DNA from: Clostridia bacterium
GTDB lineage: Bacteria > Bacillota > Clostridia > Christensenellales > Borkfalkiaceae
Assembly (NCBI GenBank): GCA_017646945.1
Contig: JAGCLN010000159.1
Location: 1 to 12,976 of the forward strand
Length of the DNA stretch: 12,976 nucleotides
Direction of reading: 5' to 3'
The notes below the pieces were generated by a model. That model did not search any database, had not been told where the DNA came from, and saw only the letters and a program-made list of their open reading frames with translations. Position 1 is the first letter of the stretch, and each line of letters starts with the position of its first letter. Position numbers and translations under genes: made by a program. This document shows positions 6,862-12,976 of the stretch, piece after piece.

Positions 6862-8508
6862 TTAGTTTTCACAGCTTACTAACGATTTAATTTTCTTTAT
6901 TTCTCTAACGTTTGCATCGAAGAACGAAGCGAACTCTCGCCTTGATTTTATCTTTGCAATCTTAGATAGTTCATACATTACCGCCCCTAACGAGCGCACG
7001 TCTTTAACTTCTTCTAAAAGACCCTTTTCTTTTAAGGTGTGATAGATAAATTCCGCCGATTCTTTTATAGGCAACATATCATTTTCAATCGGCGCGAGTT
7101 TTGCAAAAACGTAAGCGTAGGCTTCGGCAAAAATCGGGCTTTCATCAACGAAATCCGCCCTATAAAACCTTATTTTGCAATAAACGTTACCAAATACGCC
7201 GTGAACTTCGCCATCAAACCCGTCTGCCGTTAAAAACCCTAAAACGCCCGCTTTTATCCTATCGTAAACGTTTAAATTAAGAACGGCTTTTTTCATAATT
7301 TCAACCGCGGTATCGGTTGCAAGTTCGCCAAGTAGCGTTATCAATGAAGATTGAAGTTGATATGAATTTGAACTGAAAGCGTAATCGGAATATTCGTAAA
7401 TTTCCTTTTGGCGAACGAACCTTTCGTCACCGCTTGCCTGCATCAACTCACCTATCGTTTTTAATATCTTAGCCCTATCTTTTTGTTGAAGGTCAAAAGC
7501 ATAATCAAGCCTATACGGGTCAGGTTCTTCAAGTAGTTTTTTAAGGTAGTATTTAGCGGGATACGCTCTTGAAATTTGATACGCTTTTTTGAAACTTTCT
7601 TCGGCTAAATCAAAGTTATCAAGGTTGTAACTCATCATACCGTAAAGCATAAGCATTGACGCATCGTAAGGGTTTGTCTTTAAATACTTCGTCGCGTGCG
7701 AAAACGCCTTTTCATCTTCACCGCGTTCGCAGTATACCATAGCCACCTTATACTCGTCTTCATCGTTTTCAATAGTAGCCGTTTCAAGCATACTTGCGTA
7801 TTTATTAGCGGTGTCAATATCCTTTTCAGCGTTAAACATTGAAATTGCGTTACAAATAGCAACCACCGTAGGCTTTATACTTATCGCCCTTTCAATATCA
7901 ACGAGCGCTTGCTTAGTATCACCGCTAAAATACCTTGCGATAGAAGTGGTTACAAGCGCGTTATGATAATCTTTAGACCCTTCGGGAACAACTTCTAACT
8001 CTTTAATTGCGCCCAAGTAATCGGTGCCTTTTAAGAGTTCTTCCGCCCTTTCTAAAACCTTTTTAAAATCGGCTTTTGAGTACGGATACGCCAAGTAGTA
8101 GTTCTTATCAACCGAAAGCATATCTTCAAAAAACTCGGCGGTTACGTAGGAATAATCGTAAAACGCCTTTTTATCGTGAACGATTTGCTTGTTGAAATAA
8201 TACCCCGCAAGTTTACTATCGCCAAGTTTAAAGAAACTTGCCCCAAGCCCGTTATACGCCTTTCCGTAAGCGCTTGCGGTGGTAACGCTCGCCAAGTAGT
8301 TGAGCCACTCTTGAGCGGATTGCAAGTATCTGCCCATTTCAAAATAAGCCTTTGCTCTTCTACTTGAAACGACTGGCGCAGTAGCCCCTGCTCGTTCCAT
8401 TGAATCAACGGTAAGTAAAGCGGACAAGTAGTCCTTTTTAGCCATTTTTTCGTCAAAATGGTCGTATAAAGATAAAAGCCTATCGGGTGCCTGATAAATT
8501 TCACCCAT
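6862..8508 (-). CDS. TPR-repeat protein of unknown function
   Basis: A 548-residue soluble protein with no signal peptide or membrane helix. The first 330 residues or so are tetratricopeptide-like helical hairpins; clear units include AKAYFEMGRYLQSAQEWLNY, GLGASFFKLGDSKLAGYYF, ARYFSGDTKQALVDIERAIS, ERGEDEKAFSHATKYLKTNP and YGMMSYNLDNFDLAEESFKK. The last 210 residues or so look helical at first, possibly HEAT-like around LQSSLITLLGELATDTAVEI, then carry a segment with VHGVFGNVYCKIRFY and a basic end (KSRREF, REIKKIKSL) that I do not recognise. I use ATG 8508, which overlaps the hslO end by 8 nt and has AGGTGA just upstream; an in-frame GTG at 8517 is possible. It is last of four coupled genes. 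A scaffold or regulatory role is inferred from the repeats only. Confidence 0.8.
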   Translation of the reverse strand: MGEIYQAPDRLLSLYDHFDEKMAKKDYLSALLTVDSMERAGATAPVVSSRRAKAYFEMGRYLQSAQEWLNYLASVTTASAYGKAYNGLGASFFKLGDSKLAGYYFNKQIVHDKKAFYDYSYVTAEFFEDMLSVDKNYYLAYPYSKADFKKVLERAEELLKGTDYLGAIKELEVVPEGSKDYHNALVTTSIARYFSGDTKQALVDIERAISIKPTVVAICNAISMFNAEKDIDTANKYASMLETATIENDEDEYKVAMVYCERGEDEKAFSHATKYLKTNPYDASMLMLYGMMSYNLDNFDLAEESFKKAYQISRAYPAKYYLKKLLEEPDPYRLDYAFDLQQKDRAKILKTIGELMQASGDERFVRQKEIYEYSDYAFSSNSYQLQSSLITLLGELATDTAVEIMKKAVLNLNVYDRIKAGVLGFLTADGFDGEVHGVFGNVYCKIRFYRADFVDESPIFAEAYAYVFAKLAPIENDMLPIKESAEFIYHTLKEKGLLEEVKDVRSLGAVMYELSKIAKIKSRREFASFFDANVREIKKIKSLVSCEN

Positions 8509-9367
8509 CGTTTTCACCTAATAAAACTTTAACGTCTTTTTCTAAATAACGGTACTTTTTATCACAGTACTGGCACTCAACGAGTATTTCGCCCTGTTCG
8601 TTCAAAATGTCGTAAATTTCTTCTTTGCCCAAAGATATAATCATACTATCGATATAATCTTGCGAGCAAATGCACTCGTACTTAGCGTCCCTTTCAGTAA
8701 AATACAAGCCCTTGAAATCTTCGTTTTTAATACCGTTTGCGCCACGGTTTTTAATATGAGTACTAATATCGCCGTACTTCATAATAATCTTTTGCGCTTC
8801 GATAGCCGTTTCGTCATCACAACCGGGAAGCGCTTGCATAACGATACCGCCCGCGCCTATACACTTACCTTCACCATCCACCAAAACGCCGAGCGCCATA
8901 GCGGTAGGCTCTTGTTCGGAAATGGTGTAATAATAAGCAAAATCTTCCGCAATCTCGCCCGAAACTATTTCACACGAGCCGGAATAAGGTTCTTTTAAAC
9001 CCATATTGCGAACTATCGTCATTCTACCCTTACCAACGCAACCGCGAACGTCTAACTTGCCAAGTTCGTTCAAAGGAAGGTTTGCAGTAGGATTATCAAT
9101 GTAACCGCGAACCCTAAGTTTACTATCAACGCTAACTATAATTTGACCGCCTTTACCGTCACCACTAATGGTTACGGAAAGTTTATCGCCTTCGTTTTTA
9201 AGGTTAGACGCCATAAAAAGTGACGCCGTCATCGTCCTGCCAAGCGCAGCGGCGGTAAGCGGCGTTAATTTGTGATATTTAATTGCTTGGTTAACAATCT
9301 CTGTGGTTTCTAATATCGCAAGCGATATTTTACCGTCAAAGAGTAACGTTTTGTAAATTTTATCCAT
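8501..9367 (-). CDS. hslO: Hsp33 redox-regulated molecular chaperone
   Basis: Cytoplasmic holdase that is switched on by oxidation of a zinc-bound cysteine cluster together with partial unfolding. 288 residues, the usual length. The N-terminal core starts MDKIYKTLLFDGKISL, followed by LGRTMTASLFM, GDGKGGQI, VRGYIDNP and a GQ-type substrate region (YYYTISEQEPTAMALGV). The zinc site is complete: Cys232 and Cys234 (CIC) with Cys265 and Cys268 (CQYC). A TTG at 9388 would extend the protein by 7 residues into the methyltransferase gene, but ATG 9367 gives the standard Hsp33 N-terminus and lies 1 nt after the upstream stop. No strong ribosome binding site precedes it, so translation probably depends on ribosomes finishing the upstream gene. 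Confidence 0.96.
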   Translation of the reverse strand: MDKIYKTLLFDGKISLAILETTEIVNQAIKYHKLTPLTAAALGRTMTASLFMASNLKNEGDKLSVTISGDGKGGQIIVSVDSKLRVRGYIDNPTANLPLNELGKLDVRGCVGKGRMTIVRNMGLKEPYSGSCEIVSGEIAEDFAYYYTISEQEPTAMALGVLVDGEGKCIGAGGIVMQALPGCDDETAIEAQKIIMKYGDISTHIKNRGANGIKNEDFKGLYFTERDAKYECICSQDYIDSMIISLGKEEIYDILNEQGEILVECQYCDKKYRYLEKDVKVLLGENDG

Positions 9368-9368
9368 A

Positions 9369-10109
9369 TTACTTTTTAACTGCAACAAATAGTATTCTTT
9401 CTTCTTTTGATAAAATATCTTGCCCGTAAGGATTAGTTACGGAAAGAATTTCAAAACCGCTATCTATAAGCGCGGTTTCAATAAAGCCTATATCGTGAGC
9501 GTACTGCGTTTGATATTCGTTATATCTTTTATAAGTTTCGCCTTGTTTTTCAAAGAAAGATATACTTATATCAACCTTGTTTTCCACGCTGTCGTACTCG
9601 CTAAGCCAAAGGTAAGATAAATCTTCGCTATCGTCACCGTACATATTATTACCAAGAACGAATTGAAGTTTATATTGCGTTGACAAATCAAACACGAGTA
9701 GACCACCCTTTTGCAAGCACTTACTAAACGAGTTAAAAGTCTTTTTCAAATCTTTTTGCTCGACGTAGTTAATGCCGTCGTTCACAACGGTTATAAAGCC
9801 TACTTTTTTAAAAAGGGCAATATTTCGCATATCGCCCTTAATGTAATCAATTTTTATCCTTTCTTTTCTCGAAATAGTTTCGGCTACCGTTAGCATAGGT
9901 TGTGATATATCCACACCGCTAACGTCAAACCCCGCCTTTTTAAGTTTGCGAGTAAAAATACCCGTTCCACAACCGATATCCACACCGCTAACGCTTGGCG
10001 ACTTTTCTTTAACTACCGTTAAAAGATAATCAGTCCACTTATCATACTCGTTATCGTAAATTATCTTTTGGTAGTATTTTGAAAGGACTTCATAGGGGGA
10101 AATCGCCAT
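9369..10109 (-). CDS. Class I SAM-dependent methyltransferase, substrate unknown
   Basis: A 246-residue Rossmann-fold methyltransferase. Motif I is VDIGCGTG at 43-50, the acidic post-I end is GVDIS at 64-68, the adenine-loop region is KGDMRNI (about 91-97), and motif II is VVNDGINYV at 108-116. Residues 6-27, ending YDNEYDKW, match the N-terminal cap of small-molecule/unknown methyltransferases common in Clostridia. The C-terminal part, with YNEYQTQYAHDIGFIETALI, forms the substrate cap. The start ATG overlaps the upstream stop as TAATG (shared base 10109), with AAAGG about 10 nt before it. It sits directly before hslO. The methyl acceptor cannot be deduced. Confidence 0.88.
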   Translation of the reverse strand: MAISPYEVLSKYYQKIIYDNEYDKWTDYLLTVVKEKSPSVSGVDIGCGTGIFTRKLKKAGFDVSGVDISQPMLTVAETISRKERIKIDYIKGDMRNIALFKKVGFITVVNDGINYVEQKDLKKTFNSFSKCLQKGGLLVFDLSTQYKLQFVLGNNMYGDDSEDLSYLWLSEYDSVENKVDISISFFEKQGETYKRYNEYQTQYAHDIGFIETALIDSGFEILSVTNPYGQDILSKEERILFVAVKK

Positions 10110-11374
10110 TATTTTTTACCTTTCTTTTTGGGGTTTTGCCACTTCTTTTGAGGTGTATTAACAGTATCTTGTGTTTTTTCTTGGCTTGGCGCGTTTGCCA
10201 TAAACTCGTCAACCGCGCTCTTACCTTCGAGTTCTTTAAGTTTTTCTTCAGCGTAGCGTTCGCTATCTTGAATCATAAAGTCTTTACTTTCTTGAAGGCG
10301 AATAAGGTCAGCCCTTGAATAACTTTCGGGAAGGGCGTGAATTTCAATTTCGTCATCGGTAATCGGCTTAACGGGGCGAGCGGTAAGAATAGTCTTTTTG
10401 TAAACGAAGGTTTCAGTTTCTTTAACTTCACCTTTCTTGTGAATACCCCTATACTTCTTAGCGCCGGCAACGGTATCGTTAACAACTTCGTCAAACACCC
10501 ATTGCGAATAGTTTGTCCAAATAAGCATAAACAACGAAATGCTTAAAAGTATTATAACGATTAAACCAAGAGCGAAGAAGATTGAACTTGCATCGATTAA
10601 AAGTGTTAAGAACGGCACGCACGCAAGCACCGCGAACACCGCGTTGAACGGAATAAGACCGATTGTTAAAATGGTAACGTTTCTAAGAAGGGCAATAAAA
10701 CTAAGTTTGTAAGTTACGCCAACAGTTAAACTGTAAAGATAACAAATAACGAGTATTGCCGAAACTACTATGCCCACAACTTTAAATATTATGAATAGCC
10801 ATTTAAGTGAAGTGTTTTGAGCGATTTGGACACTGCATAAATCAACGGTGAGTATCATTATGCCGAATAAGAATATGAAAAGTAACGAACTTCTTAAAAC
10901 TAAACCGTAATTCTTTTTAACACCGCGCCAAAAATCCGACGCAACGAAAACACCTTCCGTCCAAACGAGATTTCTAATAACGTAGAAACCACCTGCAAGA
11001 CCTATCGAAATATAGAAAGTTGCCACGAATAACATTAAGAAGAATACGCTATCAACGTTAAACACAATGGCTTCTTGAACGCCTAAAAGGTTGGCGGACG
11101 GTATTGCGGGATAACCCAAACCTATATTTTGCGAAAATACCGATTCAAACGCCTGAGCCTTTAAAAGCAATTCTCTAAAATAGAAAAGTAAAAATACGGG
11201 GAACACGAAAAGAATCGTTAAAAGATTTATTTTAACGAGTTTGCCCGTATTAGTCTTAAACAAATCCCAACCAAGCGCCCAGCGGTTAGAAGGAAGTGTT
11301 TTTCTTGCATAATCTTCCGACCTTTCAGGGCCTTCGATTATTCTTGTAAATATACCTTTTCTTTTTCTTGCCAT
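10109..11374 (-). CDS. Polytopic membrane protein with a weak YesL/DUF624 resemblance
   Basis: A 421-residue membrane protein without a cleavable signal. A basic N-terminus of about 45 residues (MARKRKGIFTRI) precedes about six hydrophobic segments: roughly 47-68, 109-134, 158-178, 192-216, 230-258 and 263-288. The stretch GLAGGFYVIRNLVWTEGVF then DFWRGVKKNYG (126-156) resembles the corresponding part of YesL-type DUF624 proteins, but this is a weak match from memory. Residues 290-421 form a charged, probably cytoplasmic and partly disordered tail with Thr/Pro-rich linkers and a lysine-rich end (NPKKKGKK). A TTG at 11386 is in frame upstream, but ATG 11374 has a GGGG ribosome binding site at 11381-11384 and is preferred. 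First gene of the hslO operon. Function unknown. Confidence 0.75.
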   Translation of the reverse strand: MARKRKGIFTRIIEGPERSEDYARKTLPSNRWALGWDLFKTNTGKLVKINLLTILFVFPVFLLFYFRELLLKAQAFESVFSQNIGLGYPAIPSANLLGVQEAIVFNVDSVFFLMLFVATFYISIGLAGGFYVIRNLVWTEGVFVASDFWRGVKKNYGLVLRSSLLFIFLFGIMILTVDLCSVQIAQNTSLKWLFIIFKVVGIVVSAILVICYLYSLTVGVTYKLSFIALLRNVTILTIGLIPFNAVFAVLACVPFLTLLIDASSIFFALGLIVIILLSISLFMLIWTNYSQWVFDEVVNDTVAGAKKYRGIHKKGEVKETETFVYKKTILTARPVKPITDDEIEIHALPESYSRADLIRLQESKDFMIQDSERYAEEKLKELEGKSAVDEFMANAPSQEKTQDTVNTPQKKWQNPKKKGKK

Positions 11375-11409
11375 AACAATCCCCAAGGAAAATAATTAAT
11401 ACTTTAATT

Positions 11410-11438
11410 ATTATACACTCATATTCATTTTTTTTCAA
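11410..11438 (-). promoter_or_regulatory. Promoter of the membrane protein-methyltransferase-hslO-TPR operon
   Basis: On the minus strand TTGAAA (11433-11438), a 17-bp spacer and a perfect TATAAT (11410-11415). The predicted start near 11403 leaves a leader of about 30 nt. An A-rich stretch surrounds the -35 box. I see no inverted repeat that would mark an obvious operator or heat-shock (CIRCE-like) element. Confidence 0.8.
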
Positions 11439-11482
11439 TCGTTTTCGTTTATATTTTTATCTGATTTTCACGATAGCAATAA

Positions 11483-11508
11483 AAAAAGCGGAAATAGTTC
11501 CGCTTTTT
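11483..11508 (-). terminator. Intrinsic terminator of the antiporter-mgtC operon
   Basis: A perfect 11-bp stem, 11483-11493 (AAAAAGCGGAA) with 11498-11508, and a 4-nt loop. On the minus strand it runs into seven T (complement of 11481-11487). The stop codon of the mgtC-like gene (11507-11509) overlaps the first bases of the stem. Confidence 0.87.
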
Positions 11509-12226
11509 AAATAATAGTTTCAACGTGATTAACGTATTCAAGTTCTTTAAGTACGTTCACGATTTCATCGTGGGTCTTGCACTCTCTAAGTTCTCGAGAT
11601 ACGATTGTGAGCGCAACGGAATATACCGCTAAGCCCGAGTTTGCATACGCGGGATTGAGTTCGATATCGTCTATTCTAAGCCCGAGTTTTCTAATAGTTT
11701 GGATAAACTCTGTCAAGTGGTTTTTACCCTTTAATTCAAGGTGGATTTCAAAGTGGTTTGAGCGCATCTTGAAATAGGTTTCTAAGTTTGGGAATAACGC
11801 GATACATATAAAATATACGAAGAAACTGCAAATCGCAATAGTATAGTGACCAAAACCGATAAAGATTGAAATTAAACTTATGCCCCAAAGCGCAACGGAA
11901 GTGGTAACGCCTTTGAGTTGGTTTTTAGAACTATACAAAATAGTGTTTGAACTAAGAATTGCAATACCTATAACAGCAGCCGCAGTTACGAGCGATACTT
12001 GAACGCCGAAGCGCTCGATAATATATTCGTCACACATAGACGCAAGTGAAGAAACGAGCGCAACTAATACGAACGTTCTAAGACCTGCTGCGTGGCGTTT
12101 CGTTGCCCTTTCAATACCCGTTATCATTGCCAAAATGAAAGCGAGTGAAAGTTTAAGCGCAACCGCTCCAACACCAAGCCCGTCAGACCAGTCGCCGAGT
12201 AATTTAACGATATAATCTTGACCCAT
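11507..12226 (-). CDS. MgtC/SapB family membrane protein
   Basis: A 239-residue protein: an N-terminal membrane domain with about five helices (roughly 20-37, 50-66, 77-95, 105-121, 124-146) and a soluble C-terminal domain from about 155, of ACT-like type (FEIHLELKGKNHLTEFIQTI and onward). Family marks are TGIERATKRHAAGLRTFVLV (36-55) and KGVTTSVALW (105-114). MgtC proteins in proteobacteria affect magnesium starvation survival and F-type ATP synthase; the role of the Gram-positive members is poorly known. The usual GIGFLGAG motif is here GIAILSSN (87-94), which is odd. The start is ATG 12226 with AGGAGA at 12235-12240, inside the end of the antiporter gene 5 nt upstream, so both belong to one operon. 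Confidence 0.85.
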   Translation of the reverse strand: MGQDYIVKLLGDWSDGLGVGAVALKLSLAFILAMITGIERATKRHAAGLRTFVLVALVSSLASMCDEYIIERFGVQVSLVTAAAVIGIAILSSNTILYSSKNQLKGVTTSVALWGISLISIFIGFGHYTIAICSFFVYFICIALFPNLETYFKMRSNHFEIHLELKGKNHLTEFIQTIRKLGLRIDDIELNPAYANSGLAVYSVALTIVSRELRECKTHDEIVNVLKELEYVNHVETII

Positions 12227-12231
12227 ATTTA

Positions 12232-12976
12232 TTATCTCCTATTTCTAAACTTATTGTTTTTAGGAAGATGATACTCATCTTCAAGTTCCATAAACGCTTC
12301 TTCGTTTTCGTTTGCATAATAACTAATCGGTTGAATTTCACTCTTAATTTCGTTGAGTTTTTTAACGAGTTCTTCGTGGCGAAGCCTTTTTGAAAGTTCT
12401 TCGTCAATAACCGTTGCTTCCGCCCCGTACGAGCCAGACTTTCTAAGCGCAAAGTCCGCAAGAACAGGCCCGAAGATTTCACATATTAAACCTACTGAAA
12501 TAATTATCGTTTTAACTACCGTTCCGTCTTCGCCCGTTAAATATCTTGAAGCAAGTTCGGATAAACCGATTGCAATTCCCGCTTGAGGTAAAAGCGCTAA
12601 GCCAAAATTCAGCTTAAACTCTTTCGGCTTTTTCATAAGCGATGCTCCTAAATACGAGCCCGTGTATTTACCAACAAACTGAACTACGATATAAACGATA
12701 CAAAGAATTATAAGTGGAATAGGCGTTACGCCCGTGGTTGTTAAGGCCTTTAAGTTAAAGTTTAAACCCGACCTTACAAAGTAGAGTAAAAGTATCGGCG
12801 GACTAAAATATCTTATTTGTTTAAAGAGTTTTTCATCACCCGAAACGTTTATGTAAACCGCGCCCATTATCATACAACCAAGTAGCGGTGAAACGCCGAG
12901 CATTGACCCTGCCGCGCAAAGCACGAAAAGTAACGCAATCGATACTATAAGGCGATTATCGTTAGACCTTCTCGCC
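12232..12976 (-). CDS. Cation:proton antiporter, CPA2 (KefB-like) family (C-terminal part)
   Basis: Membrane exchanger of monovalent cations for protons. The frame is open to the right edge, so only the last 247 residues are seen and the true start lies beyond it. The first visible residues are ARRSNDNRLIVSIALL. Visible helices of the Na_H_Exchanger domain include VSPLLGCMIMGAVYINVSGD, a segment with FSPPILLLYFVRSGLNFN, a segment PLIILCIVYIVVQFVGKYTG, FGLALLPQAGIAIGLSELAS, and a final helix with IISVGLICEIFGPVLADFAL. After about residue 175 of the visible part there is a hydrophilic tail of some 70 residues rich in Glu and Lys, ending NNKFRNRR; it has no TrkA-N domain. It is followed after 5 nt by the mgtC-like gene. 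Confidence 0.88.
   Translation of the reverse strand, partial: ARRSNDNRLIVSIALLFVLCAAGSMLGVSPLLGCMIMGAVYINVSGDEKLFKQIRYFSPPILLLYFVRSGLNFNLKALTTTGVTPIPLIILCIVYIVVQFVGKYTGSYLGASLMKKPKEFKLNFGLALLPQAGIAIGLSELASRYLTGEDGTVVKTIIISVGLICEIFGPVLADFALRKSGSYGAEATVIDEELSKRLRHEELVKKLNEIKSEIQPISYYANENEEAFMELEDEYHLPKNNKFRNRR

Noticed and set aside
8660..8998. 112-codon plus-strand frame
   Set aside because: Antisense shadow of hslO; no ribosome binding site and no recognisable motif.
12204..12482. 92-codon minus-strand frame across the antiporter-mgtC junction
   Set aside because: Out-of-frame reading of the antiporter tail; the two flanking frames account for the DNA.
12232..12924. Complete 230-residue protein starting at 12924
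   Set aside because: The codon at 12924 is an internal GTG. The same frame stays open to the right edge and encodes further membrane-helix sequence, so the gene is truncated by the window and does not start there.

Overview
The window looks like chromosomal DNA of a low-to-moderate GC Gram-positive bacterium (Bacillota, most likely Clostridia, perhaps an uncultured gut lineage). Support comes from RNase J, AGGAG-type ribosome binding sites, sigma-A-like promoters with 17-18 bp spacers, a TauABC-like importer whose binding protein is a lipoprotein, and a relic of a WLRSP-type (DUF6273-like) protein. This is inference; no rRNA or other taxonomic marker is present. I see no tRNA, CRISPR array, insertion sequence, phage gene or attachment site. 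It is mostly housekeeping and transport DNA, and I found no convincing new defence or mobile system.

Left part (1-4111, minus strand). The 5' three quarters of an RNase J gene runs off the left edge. Then comes a 353-bp gap (1128-1480) that is not empty: it holds the RNase J promoter, a 46-codon relic of a DUF6273-like C-terminus that still has its stop codon and terminator, and the valS terminator. valS (valyl-tRNA synthetase) follows, complete.

Middle (4112-6859). A short divergent promoter region, in which the -35 boxes of the two opposing promoters lie on the same bases, separates valS from a three-gene plus-strand operon: binding lipoprotein, ATPase and permease of a nitrate/taurine/sulfonate/thiamine-precursor-type importer. 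Its substrate cannot be read from the sequence. The operon ends in a perfect 12-bp hairpin shared with the convergent operon on its right.

Right-middle (6862-11438, minus strand). One promoter drives four tightly packed genes, in transcription order: a polytopic membrane protein with a weak YesL/DUF624 look, a class I SAM-dependent methyltransferase, the redox-controlled chaperone Hsp33 (hslO), and a cytosolic TPR protein of unknown function. The joints are a 1-nt overlap, a 1-nt gap and an 8-nt overlap, which suggests translational coupling.

Right end (11483-12976, minus strand). An MgtC/SapB-family membrane protein lies 5 nt downstream of a CPA2-type cation:proton antiporter whose 5' part lies beyond the right edge. 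The pair shares one terminator. Several starts were placed at internal ATGs preceded by good ribosome binding sites rather than at the longest reading-frame start; the reasons are given per gene.
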